Shown here in pieces: positions 25,518 through 36,788 of a DNA stretch of 64,000 bases. The translations under genes were made by a program, and so were the position numbers. Below the pieces are notes generated by a model. It was not told the DNA's origin and made no database searches. It worked only from the letters and a program-made list of their open reading frames with translations. Source of the stretch: Gentiana macrophylla. Taxonomy: Eukaryota; Streptophyta; Magnoliopsida; Gentianales; Gentianaceae. How positions within the stretch are numbered: position 1 is the stretch's first letter; the number at the start of each line of letters is the position of its first letter. The DNA is taken from NCBI GenBank assembly GCA_026214975.1, contig JAOBSW010000802.1, forward strand, positions 62,001 to 126,000, given 5' to 3'.

Positions 25518-27411
25518 TTTATTATTGATTAACGAAGAAATAAAAGCATGACTCGTGAAACTAGAAAAAAATAGACAGATGAATAATATTTGGGGCTACA
25601 TGAAGACTAAACGGGGGCGAATTTATGGGCAATTTACAGGAATTAATGATGCCAAAAAAAAGACTCAAAGAAGAAATATAAATGCGGCCAGTAAATTTTT
25701 TTTTTTATTTTTTTATTTTTTTGATGCATTGACGATGACCAACATAGATGAATAATTTGAACAGCGGAGAAAGGATGAGGCGAGGGTTCACCAATATTAA
25801 GATTTATAAACTCTCGCCGCTAGCTCCGATACCTTAAGGAAAATCAAAATACATAGAACTAACGTTTTATTGATTGATTCAAAATGTTACAATGAATCTC
25901 TCTTAGGTAAGAAAAATGATACGAGATAAACCTAAATAATTATCCAAAATATTATTTGAATAATTAAATGAAACAAATAAACAATATTTTATTTAAACAC
26001 CTAATGTATCTTAACATCATATCATCTTTATCTCTTTTTCCGAACTTCTAATTTTATCTTCTATTAATAACATCATTTTTTTTAAGTGACATAATATGTA
26101 AATGGAAAAGAAAGAAACACAAAATGCTAAAATAACAGATTTTTTAAGTGACATAATATGTAAATGGAAAAGAAAGAAACACAAAGTGCTAAAATAACAG
26201 ATAAATCACAACATTTTAAGACATAATAATTTACCAACTTACAATAATAAAAATAAAAGAAAACTACAGTAACATTTTTAACATTCATAGTAGGTTCTAA
26301 TAAGTGGAACCTTACCATAAATGTAGCTGTCAAACAGGCTTAGGTTCTCCTTTATTTTTGGTCCCTAGTGGATGGAGTAGGTATTCCAGTTTCAACACAA
26401 TAGAGGAAAAAAGACGACCAACTTCTTCTAAATTTCGAGGACTACTAATCCCCACCCATCCCATCACCCGACACTCACTGTACTCCTCACAGCTTTCGTC
26501 TACTGAGTTTGGGTTGGTAAGCTCCACCCGTCCCATCATTTTTTTTTTTTTTTTTTTTTTTTTTTCTTATGTAAAATCTTTTAACAAATTCTTTTTTTAA
26601 CTTTTTTTTTTAACTTAATTTGTATTTTGTTGTTTTTATTTTATAATTGAAAATTTTGTACAAATTTTTAACACGCTTTTTTTTATATTATTATGTTATT
26701 GAAATTTAGTAAATAAAATCAATAAAACGAGTGTAGTATTGATAGTCACATTTCTCTATCATTTTTATTCACAACCACTCATTCAGATTTTTTTTATCTT
26801 CAATTCTTACCATTCACAACCACTCACTCGGATTCTTCTTATCTTCAATCCTACCCCTTCTTATCTTCAATCCTACCCACACAATTTAGAGAAATTGAAG
26901 CCTCTCATTTATATTTCATCTTATCTTCTTATCATCAATTCTAACCACACATTCAGATTTTCTCATTATCATCCCATCTTCAATTTTTCTATATATTGGA
27001 CTCATTTCACTTACTAAAAAATCATCATAATTTCTCCAACTATAGTATCACAATGCCAAATTATAGCGTCAAATGATAGTGTCATTTGGTATAACAATGT
27101 TTAATAGTAGTGTTGAACATTGTGATAATTAGTAGTGACACATCGTATACAATATATTGATATCAAAATAAAGACTACGAATTTTTTTAAATAAAGTTTT
27201 ATTTTTTATTGAGTGTTCAGAGAAACATAAAATAACTTTGACGGATTCAACATACATGACTCAAGTATATAAAGTTAAAAAAGATATATATCATATATTT
27301 GTAAGAGAATGAAGGATAACCGATAAAAAAGATAAATGACAATAATAATATTAATAAAGAGAATTATATTGAATCCGATAAAATTATTTTTAATACAACA
27401 TTTCATATTCA
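25518..27411. other. AT-rich intergenic region with a 62-bp tandem duplication
   Basis: No gene is supported. 26079-26140 is repeated head to tail at 26141-26202 with one mismatch. Poly-T tracts occur at about 25699 and 26539, and 26760-26960 is rich in repeated TCATCTTCAATC-like strings. Confidence 0.6.
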
Positions 27412-27428
27412 ATATTGGACTCATTTGA
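27412..27428. repeat. Left target-site duplication of the LINE
   Basis: ATATTGGACTCATTTGA here matches ATATTGAACTCATTTGA at 34352-34368, directly after the LINE poly(A) tail, with one mismatch in 17. Length and position fit target-primed reverse transcription. The AT-rich context and a similar string at 26994 leave some chance of coincidence. Confidence 0.65.
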
Positions 27429-27968
27429 GGCATGTTCAACTCGAATATTCTGATGCTAAATTAGTCATGTGTTTGAGTAGAAAGAATTTTTTTTTGAGTT
27501 GATAAAAAATCCGAATCAGCTTATGATCACCGGCGGGCATTGACTTCATCGGCGGACGCAGACTTCACCGGCGGATTGTGTCTTCTCTGGCGGACTATCC
27601 CGCCGCTAGAGGCTTTTCCGATTGAGTTCTGGTTTCTGCATCGTTTTCTGGTTCTAGGGTTCGGGCTGTGTTTTATACTGAGGTTGTTCACCGCTGCTTG
27701 GTCAGAGGTAATCCCTACTTCCGGTCCGGTTCTTCATTCCTCCGTTCATTGGCTGTCCCAGTGGGGCGGGCTGCTTCCTGTTCAGCGTTAGGGTTGTTTG
27801 CTTGGCGGGCTGTTTGCTAGTTCTAGGGTTCGGGCTGTGTTTTTTTTCTTGCTCACCAAGCTTCCATCACCGGCGAAGGATGTTTATTCAGGTTGTTTTC
27901 AGGCTGTTTTTTGGCAACTGGGGTTCTCTTTCGACAAGGGCCGGCTTCCTGTTGCTCCGGTGGGGTAG

Positions 27969-29480
27969 ATGACGGAGCCACCTGACTTGTCCGATTGTCC
28001 CAAGCCTCCGGACGCCCCAGGCCAACCTACAAAGTCCTATGCAGCTGCTACTGCGAGTCCGACATCAGAGTTACCAGATTTTGGCGTGTATGGTACGTGC
28101 AAAGGTGAGCCAGCTTTCTTCGTCTCTCGTAATGAACTTGAGATACTTTCACGTCCATTTGCGAATGCATTGGTAGCCCAATTTCCTGATTACAGGCCAT
28201 GTATCGACGATATTCGTAAGTTTTTCTTGCGTCTTGACTTGAAAGCTACTTGCAAAATTGGTCTGCTTGACACTAAACATGTCCTTGTCCATCCGGGTTG
28301 TCAAGAAGATTATAATAGATTATTTACTCGTCGTGAATGGTTTATGGGATCTAATCGTTTTGTGCTTTCTAAGTGGACAATTGATTTTCACTGCAATGTT
28401 GATTGCTCCTTGGTCCCCATTTGGTTTGAACTCCCGGGTCTTCCACTTCCTTATTTTAATCCGAAGTATGTGAGTAAAATAGGTAGCTTGATTGGTAGGC
28501 CTTTGCAAACCGATCGCTACCATCGATATGAGGAGACCGTCGGTCGCGCGGGTTCTTGTTGAGGTTGATATTTTAAAACCACGGTGTACTCGTGTTTGGT
28601 TGGGTGAGGATGTCCATACTGGCCATTGGCAAGAAGTGAACGCTGAATTTTGGCCCGATTATTGTTCTTTTTGCCATCGTATTGGTCATGCTGAGGTGAA
28701 ATGTCGGCGGAAAAACCCGCCACCGGTAAATGTACGGAAGAATGCGAACATGAGCAATGGTCAAACGAGGAAGTCCGAGACGCGTATTCCTGAAACAAAC
28801 CCGAGTAAACCTCAACAGGTCTATCAAGTGAAACAACATAGTACTGTCACTCCTATTAATCTGTCTGATATGCACATCAATAGTGTGTCTACAACTGCTG
28901 GACCATCTACGGGCAATACTTCTCTTCCTTTAGCTTCAAGTGCGCAACCTTTGAATACAACAATTACGCATAATTCTTTTAGCATTGCGAGTCACTTCAT
29001 CAAGAGGAACTAATGGAGACTGCTCATCAATCTCTTCTTAAAGATGACCGCGAAAGGCAGAACGAAAATCGCCCTCATTCGGCGGACAATGGATCCTCTC
29101 GGGACGTGGCCCTCACCGAATTAAAGGACTTCCATGGGACGCTAGAGCAACGCTTTAAGCGATCGGGTATTCGACCGGATAAACCAACTAGCTCGGCATC
29201 TGATATTTTCTGATTGGAGCCGTGTCCTTTGCAGGATCAGCCGGTTCCACCCTCCACTGATCTTCCTGGCTCTCCTATTGATGACAACCAGATGACTGAT
29301 GGAGAGGCCATTGACACGGCTGTGGTAGTAAGTGAGGATCAACCTCCTAAGGGGAACAAATCGGATGGTCCCTCTATGACCAGCGTTACGGCTAAAAAGC
29401 GGAGGAAAAAAGGTAAATCGACAAATACTTCGGATTTGGCCCCATCACAAGCTTATCAACTCCGGTTTTCCAATGTTTAG
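27969..29480 (+). pseudogene. LINE ORF1 (DUF4283-like RNA-binding domain plus CCHC zinc knuckle), frameshifted
   Basis: 27969-28562 gives an N-terminal domain typical of plant LINE ORF1 (KSYAAATA near the start, DLKATCKIGLLDTKH, PIWFELPGLP, IGRPLQTD). A one-base slip near 28513 moves the reading to 28492-29013, which continues PSVARVLVEVDILKP and carries the CCHC knuckle CSFCHRIGHAEVKC. Two more frames (29013-29213 and 29214-29480) in register with each other give a low-complexity C-terminus ending 7 bases inside ORF2. The protein would bind element RNA. The ATG at 27969 is the first in frame and follows the GC-rich 5' UTR. Confidence 0.82.
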
Positions 29481-32400
29481 TCCGATCAACATTTTATTTT
29501 TGAATGTTCGAGGTATTGGTAATGTCTCTTCTCAAACTTGTCTCAAGAATATTTGTAGACGTAATAATGTTAAAATTTTAGTGTTGATTGAACCCTTGTG
29601 TTCTGCTAATTTTTGTTCCACCATTCGGCTTAATCTGGGATTTGACTTTTCTCAATCTCTGTTGCGAGGAAAAATTTGGTTTTTCTGGTCTGGGGTTACT
29701 TGCTCGTTGTCCACGGATTGTGATCAAATGTGTACGGCTGAGGTCACGGATCAAAATGGTGATATGTTTTTGGTTTCTGGCATTTATGCGAAGCATTCTC
29801 GACAATCTCGTACCCCTCTTTGGCACGCGGTTAAGGCTCGAGCAGAGGTTAACACTCGGCCATGGCTTTTAGGGGGAGACTTTAATATTGTTCGGATGCT
29901 GGAGGCGAGGAAGGGTGGTGCCTCCCCTAGGGCCAATGACATGTTGAACTTTAATGAGTGCGTCCAAATGGCTAATCTTACTGAGGCGTCCTTCGAGGGC
30001 TCGCAATTCACTTGGCACAATCGGAATATGTGGCAGCGTCTGGATAGGGTTTTCTTTAATGAGGCTTGGTTGGACCATTTTAATATGACAAAAGTTTTGC
30101 ACTTACCTTGGGTTCACTCGGATCACTGCCCCCTGCTCGCTACTTGTGGTACTATCACCGCTCGCAAGTCTTCCTTTCGGTTTCTTAATGTGTGGACGGA
30201 TGATGGATCTTTTTATGACGTGGTTAAATCAGTTTGGACTGAACCGGAAGGTGGTCAAGGAATGTGGCTCCTGGCAACTAAGCTTAAAAGACTGGGCTAC
30301 AAGCTTACTGAGTGGAATCGTGTTGTTTTTGGGAATATTTTCGATAATACGCAGAAGGCGTTGGCGGAGGTCAATGCTAAAACTTTGAGGCATGATCAAG
30401 TCGGGTCACTGGATACCCATGTGGATCTCTATACGGCTATTATAGACTATGAGAGACGCAACAATATCGAGACTCGATTTCTTAAGCAGAGGGCAGCAGT
30501 CAAATGGGTTGAGGCCGGGGACGCCAACAGTAAGTACTTCCATGCTATATGAAAGCAAAGGCGGAATCATAACTACATCCATCATATTAAGGCAGAGGAT
30601 GGTCACTGGATTGACGACCAAGACGGGATACGGATTTCCTCGAAGACCTTCTTTGAAAACCTTTTCATGGCTAGTCGGGCAGGGATTAGTGCTCCTCTGA
30701 AGCCTTTTATCCTGCCTCAAATCTCCGAGGATCAGAATGCGAGCCTTATTGCGATCCCTACGAGTGAGGAAATTCTCAATATTATTCGTTCCATTGATCC
30801 GGATAGTGCTGCGGGTCCTGATGGCTTCACCTCTCATTTTTTCCGGTCATGTTGGGACATCATTAAGCATGACATGACGAATGCAGTTTCTGACTTTTTC
30901 CTCGGAGGCCACCTTCCCCGTTATTTTTCCACGTCCTCGATTATTCTCCTTCCTAAGAAGGTGGGAGCTGATTGTTGGAAAGACTTCCGTCCTATTAGCT
31001 TATGCACTGTCTTCTCCAAGATCATCACTAAGATAATCACTGAACGGTTGAATGCGTATCTCCCTATGCTGGTGGCGGATCAACAGTCGGGTTTCGTGCC
31101 AGGGCGCTCCATTACGGATAATATTCTTCTAGCTCAAGAGCTGTGTAAGGATGTGAATAAAACGATCCGCAGCCTTAATATTATGCTTAAGCTTGACATG
31201 GAGAAAGCTTATGATCGTATGGAATGGGGTTTCATTATGCAGATTTTAAGGATGTTTGGCTTTCAAGAGCTTTGTGTTGATCTCATCTTCCGGACTTTGG
31301 CGGATAATTGGTTCTATGTCCTTCTGAATGGCATTCCTTCACCATCCTTCCATGCGACTCGTGGTGTCAAACAAGGTGACCCTCTTTCTCCCGCTCTTTT
31401 TGTTCTTGCAGCAGAATATTTTGGGAGGCTAATTAATGATTTCATGAATACCAACACGGGTATGCATTATCACTCGAAAGTGCGGGGGATACATTACTTG
31501 GCCTTTGCGGATGATACGATTCTTTTTACTCGATGCAATAAGAAAGGTCTTAAGCATCTTAAGGAGGTTTTTCAGCATTATGAGATTGTGTCGGGACAAC
31601 GAATTAACGCGAGCAAGAGCACATTCATTGGTCATAAGTTGAATGCCACTCAACTTCGTTGGATCCAAAATGCTTTGGGCTTTATGAGGGAGAATATGCC
31701 TGTTCGATACCTGGGTGCCCCTCTTTTTCGGGGACGGAATAGAATCAGCTACTATCAAGGCATTCTTGACAAGGTTCAACATCGGCTTTTTCATTGGGGA
31801 AGTCGGCTGTTGTCGTTTGGAGGTAAACTTATATTGCTAAGGCATGTGTTAACTTCTATTCCTATTTTTATCCTCCAATTTTTGGTCCCTCCTAAAGAGG
31901 TTATTCATCGTTTACATCGTCTTTTTAATAAATTCCTTTGGGATGGGGGACCCAACGGTAACCATATTCATTGGACGTCGTGGGAAAGGGTTTGTAAGCC
32001 TACGGAGGAAAGGGGCTTAGGAGTGCAAAATCTTTTTGAAGTTATGGATTCTTTTGCGGTTAAATTGTGGGTTCGTCTTCGGATGAGGCAGGGGATTTGG
32101 GCCCGGACTATCTATAATACTTATGTTGTGGATCAGTCGCCCCTGCAAGCCTCCCTCCCTAGAAATCCGACGCAGATGGTTAAGAAAGTTTGGCAATTGC
32201 GTGATACTGCAGAATGTGCTATCACTTGGAAGGTCAATGACGGTAATATAGACTTTTGGAGAGATAAATGGCTGAACGTTGAGTTGGGAGAGCCTCCGGA
32301 CAACGAGTTTAAGAAGGTGAAGGATTTCCTAGTGAATGGGATGTGGAATGTTCCCCTTTTACAAGAGTATCTTCCTTTACATGTTGTGGATGAGATTTTA

Positions 32401-32943
32401 TGCATACCTTTGCGACCCGACCAGGAGGACGAGTTGATATGGACCTTAAATTCAGATGGGCACTTCAGTACTAAGTCGGCTTGGAATATGCTTCGATCTC
32501 ACGACTCGGTTCGTCCTCTCTTCAAGTTAATTTGGAACAATATGTTGCCTCTCAAGATTTCTTTCTTCTGCTGGAGACTAATCAACAATGTTCTTCCTAC
32601 TGATTCGAACATTCAACGGCGTGGTATTACTTTGGCTTCTAAGTGTTTTGCATGCCATCATGGGAAGATCTTCGTCATATTTTCATTGAATGTCCTTTTG
32701 CTCATCTCACTGGATTCACTTTATGAATCAATTTGGCCTCCGCTTCACTCCTACTCTTTGGGATTGTTCCTATGTTTAATTTTTGGATTAACTCTTCGGC
32801 CCACATTTATAATTTGCACCTTCTTGTACCGGTTATTGTGTGTTGGGGCATCTGGACGGAAAGGAATAAGTGTAGACATGAAGACTGTTGTCCGGTCGTT
32901 TCAACAGACTAACATTCTCATTGAGAGGATGATTGGACAGTAG
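29473..32943 (+). pseudogene. LINE ORF2: AP endonuclease and reverse transcriptase, one in-frame stop
   Basis: 29473-30552 is an endonuclease/exonuclease/phosphatase domain (FLNVRGIGN, VLIEP, LLGGDFNIV, FTWHNRNMWQRLDRVF, HSDHCPLL). The frame continues past a single TGA at 30550-30552 (HAI-stop-KQRRNHNYIHHI), where a conserved YFHA-KQRRN segment shows the protein should read through. RT follows: AAGPDGFTSHFFR, FRPISLCTVFSKIITK, QSGFVPGRSITDNILLAQE, KLDMEKAYDRMEW, GVKQGDPLSPALF, and the catalytic FADD at about 31508. Near 32665, inside the zf-RVT cysteine/histidine motif, the frame slips and the translation to 32943 is nonsense. Confidence 0.9.
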
Positions 32944-33014
32944 CTTTCCGCAAGGTTGTTGATAGGAAACATATTGGGATTGGTTGGGATGTTCCCTTTT
33001 TCAAGCCTTTCAAG

Positions 33015-33551
33015 GTGAAAACTCGACCCAAACGTCGACTGATCCAATTACGGTGGAATCCCCCCCCCCATGTCGGAAGGAGGAAGCTCAATGTTGATGG
33101 TAGTGTCAGAAATGGAATTGCCTATGGAGGTGGAAATATACGGGATTCGGATGGCAACTTTGTCGTTGCGTTTCATGCTTGCTTCGGCCATGGGAATGTT
33201 CTCGATGCTGAAGTGAAGGCGCTGCTTTTTGGTATTCGTTTGTGTCCACACGTTTTGCCTCTTGATATTGAGACCGACTCCATTTTTGTTTCTCGTGTGA
33301 TATCCGGTGATCTCAATGGAGGCTGGCCCCTCTGCATCTTGATTAGTCGGATTTCGGCTTATCTTCAGGAAATACCACACAATATCTCTCATGTTTTCCG
33401 GGAATGTAATAGAGTGGCGGACAGTTTGGCAGCTATGGAAGGAGACGATATGACGTTTAACCATCTTAACGATATACCCTATCCTATTCAACAGCTTATT
33501 GGTGATGATTTACATGGCCCTCATCTTATTCGACATGTTGCAGACATTTAG
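33015..33551 (+). pseudogene. LINE ORF2 C-terminal RNase H domain
   Basis: The translation contains NVDGSVRNGIAYGG, DAEVKALLFGIRL and IETDSIFVSRVI, supplying the D, E and D positions of plant-type RNase H (RVT_3). It ends with a C-terminal HVFRECNRVADSLA helix and a TAG at 33549. It is in a different frame from the RT part, so it belongs to ORF2 after the slip near 32665 and is not a separate gene. A run of ten C residues at 33060-33069 is in frame here (NPPPHVG). Confidence 0.85.
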
Positions 33552-34339
33552 GGAAGCACTATTCACATATGGAGGGTGCAGGCCTGTTTTGGGCACTTCT
33601 TCCAGGGACATGGCCGACGTCGCTATCTGGAAGCACCCCTATCATGATGTTAGGGGTGCAACTCAGGTGTACATGTTCCTTTATTGGATCCTGTTTATCA
33701 CGGTCTATTTTATATGGCTATCTGATCTCTATGTTTTAACCAGCGTTTGTATTTTGAGGATTCAAGTCCGGCTAGCTTGGACCGGCCATTTTTATTTGGA
33801 GGAGACGCATACAAGCAGAATTCTGGCGGAAGACAGCACAGATTCAATGCAGAGGACCTGGATTGGCATTCAACTTTGGAGGCACCCCTATCATCCTGTT
33901 AGGGGTGCAATCCAGGTGTCCTTGTTCCTTTGTTGGTTTATTATCTTCTCTAGCTATTTTTGGGGTTATCATCTTCTCTTATGCCAGGTGTCACCATCCG
34001 TTGGGTTGCGTAGCTAGGACAAGGTGGAGAGAAGGAGTGTTTGCAGCTTCTTCATGCGCTTGTTTGGAGGCTCGCTCATACCTTGGTCGGATACACGGGC
34101 TATCCTTTCCTCGGAGTTACTTCGATGTATATGATTGTAATATTTTTGGTGTCGGGATTTTAGGGTGCATAGAGCGAGTACTCTTCCTATGTGTTGGATT
34201 TTCCTACACCTGGGTTGCACGCACATGTAGGGTTTAAGAAACGCCATGCTTATCTGACTCTATCACATACTGGGCGGGCGGGATATGACATTGACTTTGA
34301 AAGACTTTATTCTTTCGTTTTAATAAAATAAAGTTGCTT
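33552..34339 (+). other. LINE 3' UTR with duplicated stem-loop
   Basis: The region after the RNase H stop holds two copies of a roughly 90-bp segment 249 bp apart. Each is centred on a perfect 9-bp stem, GCACCCCTA / TAGGGGTGC, with a 9-nt loop (33633-33659 and 33882-33908). Flanks shared by both copies include AGGTGT and TGTTCCTTT. Reading frames across it lack any domain. Confidence 0.7.
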
Positions 34340-34351
34340 TAAAAAAAAAAA
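34322..34351 (+). terminator. LINE polyadenylation signal and poly(A) tail
   Basis: AATAAAATAAA at 34322-34332 is followed by an A tract at 34340-34352, the expected 3' terminus of an L1-type insertion. Confidence 0.75.
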
Positions 34352-34368
34352 ATATTGAACTCATTTGA
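34352..34368. repeat. Right target-site duplication of the LINE
   Basis: Partner of 27412-27428, one mismatch in 17. Confidence 0.65.
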
Positions 34369-36788
34369 TAGATTAAATTGAATAGATTTCAAAAACATAT
34401 AATTTATTAAAAAATAATTTATCAAAAAAAAGTTACATACAAAAAATTTAAAACAAAGAATTGATATAGATTGATAAAAAAAAAAAGAAAAAAGAATTGA
34501 GGAGGGTGATGGGATGGGGGCGATTAGTAGCTCCTTAAATCCTCATTATTACATGGCTTTATTTGCACCGTGCAGCATAGTACAATCGACTTTACGAAAG
34601 TCGGTTTTATACAAAACGCTAATTTTCTGTAGGTGTATTATGAAAATTGACATTGAAAAAAGCACTTAACATCAGAATCGACTTTCACAAAATTGATTAC
34701 TGTAAAACGATATTATACCGTACATCGGTTGATAAGATGCTACGATGGAACGGGTGTGGTCAAAATAATAGACTATTATTATAACTTGTTATGTTGTCTA
34801 AGAGGGAAAAATTTGAGGAGAGTAAAAATGGTTTGAGCTATTGAACCCCCAAACAGCTACATGTCTTTTCAAATTAAAAATAGTTACAAACGACTACTAG
34901 TTCAATAATGAAAAAATTGTAGTTTCTGCGCCATCAGAATAATCCTTATTTTCACGCCGCGCGCGGTGCACTGATAAGTTTTTTAGGTCATCCATGCAAT
35001 TGTTAGAAAGAGACCATGCAAATTTACATGGTCTTAGCACCAGGCTCGTGCAAATCTCCGTACTTTAATTTTTTTTTTTAACGTTTGCTAACCCCCCATT
35101 GCATTTTCCCACGCGCTGTGTGTTGGACCCGTGTAAATTTGCACGTGCTATTTCTAATAATTGTATGTCTATAAGACTTTCTTATTTAAAACATACAGAG
35201 ACTCGGGGAACGGAGAAAGATAAAATGTATGTTTATTTCCTTATGTGTCTTCTTTATTACCTTGATCTAACGTCAGACTTTTCATATATAAATACAATGT
35301 TTCCATAGACGTTTACTATATCAGTGATTGTAAAATTGATTAACAGGATAAATTTTTTCAAATAATCGGTTTGTTAGTTGATGTTGTCTAGGGGCGGCTC
35401 CAAAACCTATGAAATAGGTCACTTCACCCCCAAAATTTTTTAAAAAAATTCTATGTAATTTTTACATTATTTAAATTTTTATAGACTAATACATACTAAA
35501 TGACCCGCTAATTTTTTTAAATATTGACCCTTGACCCATGATCATACTTGCATTTTTTAAATAATGCTTATAATTTTGTAATAAGATGTGCCGTTCTCGA
35601 TCCCGACTCGTGTCCAAGAATTTATGCAGCCGCTCTGACGTTGTCGATATTTGTCAACTAAGAACAAGATCAAGTATTTGAGAAGTCTTATAGACATCTT
35701 CTATGAGCAAACATTCATTAAAGCCTTAAAGAGCGGTCCTTAGAACTTGCCTCCGCGCTCAATTTAGTAGAGGAACATATAATACAAGTAATAACAACTT
35801 GGAGAAAGTGTGTAAATATTATGTATCTGATAAAGTCCATTGTGATAAGTTTAAACATGCAATGATATACCAGAATCAAAAGGATGATCGTGATAATGGA
35901 CACGGAGTTGTTATGGAACTCATATGCCCATGATTGTAGCTTGGGGTAAAGTTCATGAAGAACGTGCGTCATATTATGACAATGTAACTGTCTTTGCTGA
36001 GTTTGAGGCATAATCGAAGGGAAATTCTTAGTTGGAGGCTCGGCGAGAGAGAAATTTACATGCTTGGCAATGACGGGCCACGCTTTTATTCGCAGAATGA
36101 AATTGTGTAGTTTAAAATGTGTCGCGTGAAAGAACTCTTTATACGGAAGTCTCCATGGTAGAACCTCCCATAATCGAAACCATGAGCACATGCAAGTGAT
36201 ACTAATTGGGTCCACGGATCCCGCTCTATTTTTACATACTGAAAAATATTTCGGGCCACGTAAATTAAATTATTGTATTTATTTTGAAATACAATTAATG
36301 TATTACGGATTCGTTGAATAAAATTTCTGAATCCGTCACTATTTGAAACTCAATTGATGGTTCAACACTACGATCAATTTACGTTCACCGTAATTAATGG
36401 TATAGATGATCGTTGTATTATCTGGTTATGACATAACATAGATGATCGTTGTATTATCTGGTTGTGACATAACGGCTCTGTCCGAAAAGTAAAGTCTAAT
36501 TAGAACGCGTGCGAAAAATAGTCCAAAGCCGCCCTGAGCTACAACACTACGTGGATTCTCCGCCCTCCCACTTAATTTTCAGTGGGCCCCGCCATTCTTT
36601 AATTATTGATTATTATTTATTATCACTTACTAATCATTTGTTTTAAACATTTAATTACTCACTCTTACTGAACTATAAGCTGATGACCAAAGCTTTGAAT
36701 ATTCAAACCGTTGATAACTATATCTAAACCTTTTTCCCGGCATAACTGAAAAACCCACCGCCGCCGCCGACGGCCGGGAAACATTCAA
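34369..36788. other. Intergenic region and upstream region of the receptor kinase
   Basis: No gene is supported; the minus-strand frame at 35718-36215 has no recognisable domain. A perfect small palindrome CGACTTTACGAAAGTCG lies at 34587-34603. A 36-bp unit is repeated in tandem at 36403-36438 and 36439-36474. The 200 bp before the kinase ATG lack a clear TATA box; 36761-36778 is a CCGCCGCCGCCGACGGCC leader typical of a plant 5' UTR. Confidence 0.45.

Larger units (their letters stand above)
27429..34351 (+). mobile_element. L1-type non-LTR retrotransposon (LINE), near full length
   Basis: A 6.9-kb plus-strand element with 5' UTR (to 27968), ORF1, ORF2 with AP endonuclease, reverse transcriptase, a zf-RVT segment and an RNase H domain, a 0.8-kb 3' UTR, AATAAA and a poly(A) tail. 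A 17-bp target duplication flanks it. ORF1 and ORF2 contain a few frame breaks and one in-frame stop, so this copy is probably not autonomous as read. If the true 5' end is at the GC-rich change near 27515 rather than 27429, the duplication would need another explanation. Confidence 0.88.

Noticed and set aside
35718..36215. 165-codon minus-strand reading frame
   Set aside because: No domain, signal or repeat that I recognise, AT-rich surroundings and no homologous feel; it could be chance or a decayed fragment.
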